51,766 bases of DNA from Plasmodium malariae. Its lineage: Eukaryota > Apicomplexa > Aconoidasida > Haemosporida > Plasmodiidae. The notes beneath the pieces were generated by a model. That model did no database searches. It was not told the DNA's origin and saw only the letters and a program-made list of their open reading frames with translations. The position numbers and the translations under genes were made by a program. Below, in pieces: positions 13,010-24,400 of the stretch. The first letter of the stretch is position 1; each line of letters starts with the position of its first letter. Location: NCBI RefSeq assembly GCF_900090045.1, contig NW_021638319.1:1-51766 (forward strand). The letters are read 5' to 3'.

Positions 13010-16000
13010 TATATAGACTTATAATTTTATAAAATATTAAGAAGCTAACAATTATATATTATATTTTTAATTATAATTGACACAATATTTGCGTAAAAAT
13101 TTATTTTTTTTATTTCGTAAAAATATAATAAAATGTATATAATTATTATAGAATGTATCACATATAAAAAATTAAAATAACAGTAAAAATATATTACATA
13201 ATTTTTATCATAACTTTATATAAAAAAAACTCAATTTAACTAAAATTAAATAATAATATTAATTGATTCATAAATATTTAAAATATATAATTTGTTCATT
13301 TAATATAGTGCATTCATTAAATAATTTTTATTTAATTTTTTTCAGAATTAATTAGGAAATAAATAAACGTTTTCTTATTATATGTAAATATTGAGTTTAT
13401 CTTCTGTACAGAATGTAGAGAACATATATATAAAAGATCCCTCTATATATTAATATAACAATTACTAATTTAAGTATACTTTTCTATTAAAATTTATAAT
13501 TTTATAAATATCATCTATTTGGAAAGCTATTTATTTATAATAATATGTTTATTATTATAATATCAGAAGTAATAAAAAAATAAAACATATTATATTATGC
13601 TAATTATAAAACATCCACTAATTCCTCCGTAGCGACAAGCAATCATTCATTTTGCATAATTTTTTTAATAATTCCTATTTATATGGTACTACCTAATTTA
13701 TAAAAACACATGTATTCTATTTTATAATAATGAATACTTTTTTTTTAGCTTAACATATTAGAGTTATTATATTTTTTGAAGTTTAATTTATGCTATTATA
13801 TCAAAATGAAAAATCATTATATTTATCTACTTAATTTATTAACTATTTTTTTTAATTAATTACATATATTTAGAATAAATATTGACATATTTTAAAAAAA
13901 AGGATATTAGAGTTAAAATTGTTGTACATATACAATATACATTTACATTATTTTCATATTATTTCATATGAATACATTAACATATAATAACAATGTATAT
14001 ATAGTGTATAATATATACATGGATAATAAGAAAGAATAACAAGGTAATTTACTAAAATTTATTATTTGACAATTTTTCTGTTGTTATTTTTAGAAAGCAC
14101 AAGTTATTATGTATTTTTTCCTTAAAAAATATATTATGTCAGAATCACATTTTAAAGGTTCAATAAAATAAATGGATATAAATACATAAAAAAATATATT
14201 TTATTATAAATATTTTTAAAGAAAATATATCAAATATAAATATTTATATTCCTTATATTCTGTAACCAAAGTAATTAAAATTATAAATATATTATACTCA
14301 CAAAATATAAATGTAAACATTCAAAATGCATCATTATTTAATTTTTCTCTTAAAAATCATTACTTTTCCTTGAGAACAATTAAAAAATTAAAAATCAATA
14401 TAAATATTACTAAAATTAACATTATTATATATTTATGTTTTTACAGTATTTATTCATTCTTCTTACACTTAGGAAGACGCTTATATAGTTATTTTTACTT
14501 GATACTATGATTTTTCCTTTTAACATTTTCATTCACAACTGATATTCCCATATATAATATAAATCACCCATTTTTAAAATTCATAATAATCCATATATAT
14601 ATTATAAAATTAATTTTGAAAAATAAGCTAGTATAGTAATGTAATTATTCTAAACAAATACTTATAAAAACTCTTTTCTGTTTCAGAAATATTCATAATT
14701 TATAAACATTTTTTGAGTTTTTTTTCTTAAAATATTGTATATTTTTTAAACTATTTATATATTTACTAAACTATGAAATGATATACAAATAAATAAATTT
14801 TCTTAAAATATATTTGTTTTTTTCCTTTTTTAATAGGAAAATCATATGTGAATTGCTCTCTTATATATATATTTGTATTAAAGAAATATTGTTATTTTAT
14901 TCACCCCTAGATACAATATTATAATCGGAAAAGCTATCGTCTAAACATATTTTTTATACAAATTTATTGTATTTTTAGTTTATAAGATTCTCAAACCTAT
15001 AATCATTAGGAATAATTATTATTTTATCATTTAATATTATTGTCTAATATGTATTTAGAATATTTTTACATTTACAATACATATTCTATGACTTTTTTTT
15101 ATTTTTTAACTTTTAAAAATTCTTTATTATTTTTAATATCAAATTATTACACTTATTTAATTAAAACTTCTACAAAAATATAAAATTTTTTTTAATAGAA
15201 TTAATTAACACCCATGTAATCGAAAATAAAAGTAATGTAATTACAAATCACTTACAAAAAATAATTATATGTTTTTAATTTAATTTTATTTAAAAAAAGA
15301 GCATTATTAATATAAATTAATTAGTGTTTTTCAATATAACCTACCTATATTTTCATACATCTATAAAATAATATTAACTAATTATATAATATATTAATAA
15401 ACATAAAAAAACGAGGAAATATAACTAAAAAAACATTAGTAAATTATTATATGAACGTAGAAAACTTATATATTTTTTCATTGCCCCTAATAATAATATA
15501 TCTTTTTCGATAGATATGAATGTATTTGAAATTTTTTGATTATGAAAAAAAAAATGTATATATTCATGTTATATAATCATATTTTTACTACGTTTAATTT
15601 ATGAACTTAAACTATTAATATTGTAAAAAATATAAAATATATATTCTATATTTATAAAATTTCAATATAATATGTATAGAATTAATTTTTGAGATATAGA
15701 ATTAACACTAAAATTAATCACAATAATAAAGTAATAAATCACGGTAATTCTACCTTTAAATGTACATATTTAGAATTACAAAGTTATTAACCTATTTTAA
15801 GTACCTGAAATTTAGTAATGATATCTTATTATATATTTATATTTTATATCACTGAAAAAAAAAAAATAAAAGTCCCTTAAATAGGTTTTATCAGGAAATA
15901 ATTCAATAACATATTTCTCATAAAACTTATTTTCCATAATAAATATAAAGTTCTTCTTTATATAATATATTTATATATATATATGTACGCCAATACAACA

Positions 16001-16528
16001 AAATGCATTTAAATTTATATAACTTAAGACAAAAAAAGACACATATTTTCCAATTTAAATCTTATCAAACTTTTTTCAAAATAAGTCAACAATTATCTAT
16101 TTTAGACTAGATAAAATTAAAAAAATATAAAATAGTATTATTTATAGTTAAAATTCAAATTAACACTAGTCACAAATAAAATTATACAAATTGCCCTACA
16201 ATATATTAATTATAACTCACAAGTACATATTTTTCATTGGAATCTATAGAAATAAAAAATATATATACATAAAGACAAAATAAAAAATTAAGTTGAAATT
16301 ATGAATTAAACTACAAAGTGAAAAATATTAAAATACTCAAATACAAAAAAAACATAAGAACATCTTTTTTTCACTGATGTGTATCAATGATATCAGGTAC
16401 ATGTGCGTACATTCATAAAATATAAGCAGCTATGATTGTACACATACAAATATCATTTAATATATTATATATATTAGTTCATATTGAAGTTTTCATTACA
16501 TACAGAAAGATATTTTCTATTATTCATT
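13010..16528. other. AT-rich intergenic region within the fam-l/fam-m doublet
   Basis: About 3.5 kb separating the fam-m gene (to the left) from the fam-l gene (to the right). Translation in six frames gives only short A/T-rich frames with dense stops. No remnant of a known family, RNA gene or tandem repeat could be identified. It should contain the fam-m promoter next to 13010 and the fam-l 3' untranslated region next to 16528. Confidence 0.5.
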
Positions 16529-17575
16529 TTATCTTTTCCTGAACTTAATTTTTTCATATTTTTTAACTTTTTTATGATAATAAACAATTCTTGATATAAG
16601 TATGATACCTAGTAAGAAAACAGGTACAAAATATATAAGGAAACCAAAAAAACCTGTTACACAGTAGTTTGCTTTAATATTATTTTTTGTTTTTATAACA
16701 GAATTTGTGAACCAGCTTAAAGGTGATTTCGTCAACCACATATGCAAAATTGCTAGAGCGGGAGAAGTGTCATTTGTAAAGATTTTTGAAAGATCTCTAA
16801 ATTCTTTAAGATATGAAGAATATTGTTGAAGTTGAGTAGCAGATACGGCAGGTGAAATAAGAATTATTAATTTAATCAAACCATGTGTAAGCCCACATCC
16901 ACAAAAATTATCTAATATGAACGATATCGCTAATACAAAAAACAGTAATATTGGTAAGGCTACTCGTAATCCGCATTTTTTAATCATTATTTTTTTGTAA
17001 ATCTTATCACTAATTGTTTTGTTGTTTTTGAGAAAATCTACATAATCAAGTTCTTTGAAGATTTTTTTTTCTAAATGGGAATATTTTTTAGTTTCAAATA
17101 TACAAGATTTATTTTTCATATCTTTTTGATGTCTTCTTTTATTTCCTTGTGAACTCCCATTTAATTGTTCAGTTTTTCCCGAGGAATATTTTTCATTATT
17201 AAACATATCATTTATATTGTTTACTCGATTTGGTATCTCTTTTTTTAAATACACAATACTTGAATCCTTATCTTGCTTATATATTGCCAGTAAACGGTAA
17301 TTTTTTGCGTATAACCGTCTATGTTGGTTGTAGCATTCAACCAATGATTTACTTTGCCTACTCTGAAAAAATAGAAAAAAATTATTTTTTAATCAAATGA
17401 ATAAATTCTCAGTAAAACAAAACACTAACAATAATAAAAACAGAAAAAAATAAATAATATATATACACTTAAAAGACATTATTATAACCATATAAATGTA
17501 AGAATGACATATCCAAGTTAAAAATATAAATGTAGGAATTTTATTATATATTAAAGACTTAAATTTTTGTTCCAT
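16529..17575 (-). CDS. fam-l protein, exported two-span membrane protein
   Basis: Two exons: exon 1 17575-17489 (29 codons, MEQKFKSLIYNKIPTFIFLT then WICHSYIYM) and exon 2 17362-16529, phase 0, 126-base intron GTTATA...TTTCAG; 306 residues. The apparent start at 17344 is a TTG inside exon 2 and is not the start. The leader contains the LTWICH element typical of the family. PEXEL-like RLLAI is at 52-56, followed by YKQDKDSS. The core MKNKSCIFETKKYSHLEKK runs from about residue 111, and the remainder (IFKELDYVDFLKNN) follows. Spans are about 161-180 and 267-291, with a loop of roughly 85 residues holding three cysteines (FCGCG, NYCV) at positions unlike the other fam-l gene. The tail is HKKVKKYEKIKFRKR. 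It is the right-hand member of a fam-l/fam-m doublet. Intact; function unknown. The fam-l label is from memory. Confidence 0.94.
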
Positions 17576-19989
17576 AATATAAGTATTTAATACGCTAATA
17601 AACGAAGAAATGATATAATTAACAATAAGATAATTTTAATGATATAGAACCCTATTATTATTTATTTAATTTTTTTTTTTTTTTTGATAAAATTATTAAA
17701 AATAATGTATAATTACAATTTGTTTTACAATGAGAAAGGGAAATATAACTTCAAAAATATAATCTAAAATTGTTATGTTAATATTATTTATAAAAATGTA
17801 ACATTATAAAATATACTATAAATATAATTCATCAATAAATATTCAGTGTATATAAGTTATTTATTAAATACAGTAAATTAATTAAATAATAATTTTTTTA
17901 ATTTACAAAATAAAATAAAAAATTATATATATGTTTTCATAATATGACCAAGTATGGAATATATAGAAAATATAGAATGTAGAGAGCATACATAATACGT
18001 TATTCTGTATATTAAGTATAACTCATTTAATTGATGTATCCTTATTAATTTGTATATCTTTTTATTTTATATATCAAGGAAAAACTGGTTATTCCCATAA
18101 TATTATTAATAAATTTAATAATACAATAATAAATGAAGAAAACAACATTTATTACAACTTTTCTTTTTATTCTCTTCGTCGTATATTTGTTAATTCTTTT
18201 ATAATAATACACTTTATATTATGATTTATAATGTATTTATAACATCAAATTTATAGTATATGAACTACTAGAAAAGTATATATTTGGAAGATATATAAGA
18301 ACTGATCATTTACTTCCTTAATATAAATATTGAAGGTTATAGTATTTAATTAAATATTATTTATACTATTATGTCTATAAGAAATGTTTATAAATTCATC
18401 GACCTTTTTTATATTACCTTTTTCTTTTTTAATGTTATATACATATTTATAAGAAATATAATAAAAAATTATTAAATATTTATAGAGAAATTTTGTACAA
18501 GGTATATTACATAAAAACATTATAGTTAATATAATTTAGTTATTTAATTAATTCGATAGCAAAGTCAATATAATTTTTTTTTATCAATATATGTTTCACA
18601 TATAATTAATTTTTTAAAAATGTTCTTAGCACAAAAAATTACATAACATAAAAAGTAATCGTATAAATTTTTAAAACTCTAAATAAAAATAATCTTTCAA
18701 GAATTCTTAAATCGATAATCTTCTGTTAATAATTTAAACTTTAAAAAAGAATTATATACTAATGTATTCATAATTTCATACTCGCACAAAAAAAAAATAT
18801 CTACTGAAAATATCTTTATATCAAATAAGTTATAAAACATATATTTCACATAATAGTTTTTTTATAAATATGACTTGCTATATTTACTTTTACATAAAAA
18901 ATACATATAAACACGAGAACAGATATGTTTTTGATTTTAATATACGAAGAACAACGTAATATAATGAAAATTAAACTAATGTATTAAATATGTTTTTAAA
19001 TGTTCATTCAAGTGATCACATAGAACAATAAAAAAAAAAAAATTATATAATTTTTAAAAATATTAATTAATTCACTAGGATAGAGAAGTTATATTAAGTC
19101 TAATTTTATAAATTAATTTAAACGATCTCATACTTATCACAATGTAAATACACATGATACATATTGTACGTATCATTTTTTTTTATAAAGCAAATATGTA
19201 TATTATGAATATTGAGAAATATCAATTTTACTTTTATATGCTTAGAAAAATATATATTTATATACAATTCATAAGAGTATTAAATTACCTCAGAAAATGA
19301 TTCATTATTATAATAGAACTAATGTATAAACATGCAAAATGTTAAAACTATTTAATATATTTTTTTCTACTTTTATGTATCCATATATATTTATATAATA
19401 TTCAGTGCTCATAAGAAAAAATTTATAATTATGAAACGATTTCTGTTGCTAAGAATATAATTCCATTAAGTATAAAGAAAAACTTCATTAGATGTATGAA
19501 GAATATTATTTATAAAAACAATATTTGAAATGTAAATAGGATATAACTAATTTTCTCAAACACCAACTATGTATTTTATAAAATTTACAAGTACATAAAT
19601 GGTCATTAAACTACAAAATAAAGTAACTAAGTTCATTGTAGTTGTACCTCTATCGTTAGAGTAAAATATTGTTCTTCGTAATTTATTCCTTAACAAACAA
19701 TAAATTTACTAAAGGATTAAGAAATAAAAAATGCAACAAAAATATTATAAACAAAAGTATTCTTACAAGGTAAGTAATAAAGAGATATCCATACATGCTA
19801 AATATTCTATACTTTTTTTCTGAGTAATATTGGTATATTTCCGATATTAATATATAGAATTAAATCCTCTATATAATTATTTTTCAAAAACAAAAATATA
19901 TTTATCACCTCAAATGACTAACATATAATAAACACTCATTTCTTGATTAATTTATTTTCCGTAAAATTTGAATTATGTTTGACATTACA

Positions 19990-20175
19990 CTAATCTTTTC
20001 ATCAATAAGTCGATTCAGTATAATCACTTTCATTTTCAGAATCATCTTATCCAATTTTAAATAATATATCTTTAATTATATATTATTTGTTCTTTCTCAT
20101 TTTCTGATAATAATATATCGGTTGTTGAATTTAAGGTTCCATCTTCACAGTTCTAGTTAACAAAATATTTATCTA
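19990..20175 (-). pseudogene. decayed coding remnant, possibly an exported protein
   Basis: Read on the minus strand, the segment gives LDKYFVN, a stop, then NCEDGTLNSTTDILLSENEK followed by EQIIYN and another stop; after a shift of frame it gives DDSENESDYTESTY and two stops. The residue mix (Asp, Glu, Ser, Asn, Thr in a readable run) differs from the Lys/Asn/Ile/Tyr mix of random A/T-rich translation and resembles the acidic mid-part of Plasmodium exported proteins, including the DILLS stretch in the decayed gene at 45.5-46.2 kb. No start, splice site or membrane span can be assigned, so limits are approximate and the family is unknown. Confidence 0.28.
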
Positions 20176-20680
20176 GGATACGATTAATGAAAAAAATATA
20201 TTTTTATTATTTATAATATTATAAATGTACATATAATGGAAATTTTCTTATAATACATTTAATTTCAGATATCAAAAATTATAAGTTAAACTCTCAACTA
20301 TGTTATCATTAGGCCATGCAATATAAATTAGAACATCCCTAAATAAAAAATATAATTCTGATTTTTTACTATAATAAAAGATTACATTTTTTCTTTCATA
20401 TTAGTATTGTTTAATTTTACAATATTTTTAATTAAGAAAAATAATAACTGTTTATCTACAAGATAGCGATATAAATATATATGTATTTGCATTGCTCTTT
20501 TATATTATAAAAACGCATACAAATACATAAATAAAATATAAATATAAAGTATAAAAAATCATATATAATTTTAAATATATTTTTGTAAATATTTTCAACA
20601 AATTTATATAAAAAGCAATAAAAAAAAAATAATTTTTTGTAAATCCAATAATATTCCTAAACGTTCCAAAAAAAAAAGAA

Positions 20681-20703
20681 TATATATATATATATATATA
20701 TAT
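20681..20703. repeat. TA dinucleotide microsatellite
   Basis: About eleven uninterrupted TA units follow an A-rich tract. This is an ordinary simple repeat in this base composition and no function is implied. Confidence 0.9.
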
Positions 20704-21877
20704 TAATATTCGAACAGAACAATTCTAAATTTTTATAATCAATAATTTCCATAATAAAATTAAAATAAAATGACTTCTTTAGTTCATAGGGATTTTATTT
20801 CAGAATTAGTATAAATATAATATATGCTGTGAAAATTGGTGCATTAGCTTATACAATGTATATAGTTATTAATTTGTTGCTTATCATCCAAAAAATGATC
20901 TTTTGGCTATATACAGTTTATACCCTCTAAAAATTACGTTATAATTAAAAAATATAAATATTTGTACTACATACAACAGTATTGATAGGAATGAAAGAAA
21001 AAAAAAATAAAATAACACAAATTTTTTATATGACACATGTTTTATTAAAATGTGACATGAACCTACGACATGAAAAGAATTTATACAGTAAAAATATAAA
21101 ATTTATATTCTAGGATTAAATTAACGTACAAACGTTTTTATTTTAAAACGTATTATCCAATTTAACAGTTTTATATAATTGTACCATCTTATTTTAATTG
21201 ACATATTATTGTTTTTATATAATATAAAATAATGCATTCTTTTTATTATTTCTAAAGTGAAATTTATGAAAATTTAAGAATTAACAAATAATGTAATATA
21301 TATATACTAAAAAAAAATTTTTATATAAGATCCTGATATACGCATTAATATCAATTTCATGGGAACCGGGCACCGACAATTTTACTATATACTTATCTAA
21401 AATATAGGTAATAAAATAAATACAATTTAATAATATATGTAAAAAATTTAATATATCCAAATATTTCAATAAAAAAAAACTTTTATTAAGGAATCAAAAA
21501 AAAAAAAACATTGCTTAAAACTTTTTAAATAAATATGCTACTATATAACATATAAAAATTACTATTTGTTTTATATACACATTAAAATATTGCTATTTTT
21601 ATTGAATCATGTGTAACTATAACTTTTGTAGAAATATTCTAATAAGAATAAAAACAATTATATAATCTTGGAATATCTTTTAAATAAAAACGTTTGAATC
21701 TTCATATACTATGCCTCTTTTTCTATTTTACATAACTCATTTCTTTGCATTCTACTTTTTCTTTCTTCCTTAGATTATAACAAAATTTAAGAAATTTATT
21801 TCATAGATATCGTACAACTTCTCCTGATTATTATTCAAATATATTTTGAATTTGTCTTTATTAATATATAGCATGTA

Positions 21878-24400
21878 TTATTCTACCACTTGATAACATT
21901 CGTCTATGTTATTATCACTATCTAAGGAATTTATGTATGCATCATTTTCTCTTATCCATTCTTTCAATTCTTCTTTGAAACAGTCTTCTCCCTCATAAGT
22001 ATAATTTTTATTATTTTTTATATTCCCTAAAACATCTCCGTTAATATCAGTTAAATTTTCCTCAATTTCTGGTTTAATATCTAAGTTTTTTCCTGTTATA
22101 CATTCATTTATAGAATTATCGAAATGTGATTCCATATTTTCTATATACTCCTCATTTTTACATTCCTCTAATACCATCATAAATACTAGTATACACAGTT
22201 TTTCTAATAATTTTGTTTTAAAGTATTTATATAATACTTCATAATTTTCTTTGTTTTCCAATTCTTCTTTATTCATAAATAATATATCATCCTTTCTTCC
22301 TTCATTTTCATATGTATCTATCATATTATATATTTCCTCTCTCAATTTTTCAAACAAGTCCTCTTCCAAATATTTTTCTACAATAGTACCCTTCCTTGAT
22401 ACCCAACGTCTCCATATATCTTTTTTTCTTTCTAAAAATGGATCTTTTTCATTTTATTTGAAAGATATTTTCTTAATTTTTCACTATTTTTTATGTATGA
22501 TCTTTCTTCTTTCCAATCATTTTTCAGATTGTTAAACCAATCCTTTTTTCTCAATTTTTCCAAAAATATTTTATTCTTTCCACCCATTTATTCCATAGAC
22601 TTTTTTGTTTTTCAATTTCATTGGTACTTTTAATATTATCCATTACTACTTCATCATCTTTTAAGTTAGTGTAGGTTCTATTTTCTTTTTTTGTTAATAC
22701 TTCTTGGCATATTGCTAAAAATTCTCCTTTGTTATATTCCCATTCTTTATTTTTGCATTCTTCCAGTATTTCCATATGTACTTCTATAATAGTTATGGAT
22801 CTGTCCTTTTTTCCGTATAATACATTTTCATTTTTGTTCATATTATGTTCTTGTATTTTTATTTTTTTAATGATTTCTTCGTCTTCATTTATTGGGTGTT
22901 CCAAATGATTATGTCTTAAAAATTTACTTCTGTTATAATAGGAAGGTACTAATATTCTCAGAAATTTAACTTCTCTTCTTTTTATCTTTTTCTTTTTTTT
23001 AAACATACCTATTAAAACATACTACAATTTAATAGAAATATATTTATAAAATAAAATATTACATTAATTACAAGTTTATGTTATTTTTAATATTTTAGTT
23101 TTATTTTACTTTAATAAAAAAGGAAAATACTATAATAACTAGAAAGCTTGTTAAAATATACGATATGTGGGCGTTATATTGATTTCCTTCTGTATCTTCA
23201 ATATCTTTTAAAATTTATATATTATTTAGCATATACATTTCAAAAATATAATAATAAGTAAAATAAGTGATACCTGGTCTTTTAGAGGGTATAATAAAAA
23301 CAGAACTTGAATCAGGTTTTAATGCTTCATCAGATGGTATAGTAGTTATATGACCAGTACTTTCTCCTAATCCACGAGTTATTGGACGTTGTTCTACAGG
23401 ATCAGATTCAGTCATTGAAGTAGGTTGTTCTGAATTTTTAGGAAACTTTGATTTTTCAGATTCTGGAATTGGGGAATCTACAGCTGATCCAGGTAATTTT
23501 CCTGTACTTATAGTTTCAGATGTTTCAAGTAATGATGGTCCTGAAGTTGAAGCTTCTTCTTGTAGTGTACTTTGATTTTCAGACGCATTTCCTCTTACTC
23601 CTAAGGATATGTCTTCTCCTTTTCCTTCTCCTCTTATCTCTTTTCCATCTTCTTCTTCAAATGGAACTGAAACTGAAGGTAAAGTTTCAGAAAGTTCACT
23701 ATATATTTCAGGATTCAGCAAGTTATTAATTGGTATTGAAAATTTCAATTTCCTTTGTTCAGATGAGGAATTTTTTTGAATGAGCTCTCTTTTTCCCTCA
23801 AAATATTTTTTCCTATCATTAATCCAGATATTATATTCTTTAAGTATTTTCATACAAGCTGGATCATTATTACAACTATATGTATTATTTTCTGTAAGGA
23901 AGGATTTTAGTCGATTGAGCTCTCTATTTTTTTTTTCATGAAAATCTTTTACTTCATAACTTAATTCTAAAAGATTTCTCTCATTCTTCTCTATAATCAT
24001 AGGGCATTCCCCATGTCTAGTTAGATCTTTATATTGAATTTGATACCAATTCTTTAGTGCTAAGTCCCATTTAGGTTGATCAATATGTGCGGGTGCGTGG
24101 CTTCTCTCAATTATATAATCAGCCAGATCTAAGCAATTTTTTCTAAATTTTCTTTTATTTTTCTCAACTCTTAAGGAAGAAGTTATTTTTTTAATATGTT
24201 TTCCTATGCTTGTAAATTTGGGATTTAAAATATATTGCACTGACGAAGAACCAAATCCATGCAAACCCTAGATTCAAAAAAATTATTAGGAATTATTTAA
24301 GCCTTAATTTTTAATTAACTTATCTTTTGTTTCTATCACAAACATAAAATTTGTGTATAAATTTAGAAATATGAAAAACATTAAATTCTACCCAATCCAT
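21878..24400 (-). pseudogene. STP1: STP1 protein gene with two frameshifts in the last exon
   Basis: Same plan as the intact STP1 gene at 31.6-34.2 kb. Exon 2 (24267-23274) carries the SURFIN-like domain (NCLDLADYIIE, HGECPMIIE, paired cysteines, KEYNIWINDRKKYF) and then an acidic, Ser/Pro/Thr-rich linker. Exon 3 (23204-23110) encodes one membrane span, SYILTSFLVIIVFSFFIK. Exon 4 (23021-21878) begins YVLIGMFKKK, then KRREVKFLRILVPS and the conserved KKDRSITIIEVHMEILEECK. In exon 4 the frame shifts near 22563 and again near 22445, each explained by one missing base in a homopolymer (T run, A run). The conserved Trp-rich tail is readable across all three frames and ends at a normal stop at 21878. 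Exon 1 is uncertain: ATG 24400 with donor at 24391-24390 would encode only three residues, but gives a 124-base first intron close to the 129 bases in the intact paralog. It is either a recent pseudogene or an intact gene with two consensus errors. Confidence 0.85.

Larger units (their letters stand above)
17576..21877. other. AT-rich intergenic region with a possible coding remnant
   Basis: Mostly structureless A/T-rich sequence upstream of the fam-l gene and downstream of the STP1 gene. At 19731-19769 a plus-strand ATG followed by 12 more codons ends at a perfect GTAAGT donor and resembles a short first exon, but no second exon could be joined to it. A decayed minus-strand stretch near 20.0-20.2 kb and a TA repeat at 20.68 kb are listed separately. 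A minus-strand frame at 21281-21469 is too short to support. Confidence 0.5.

Noticed and set aside
19731..19769. Short first-exon-like ATG segment ending at GTAAGT
   Set aside because: The donor is perfect but no downstream exon in phase could be found; the leader is not hydrophobic.
22251..23729. Plus-strand frames at 22251-22535 and 23520-23729
   Set aside because: They lie opposite STP1 coding sequence and reflect its codon composition.
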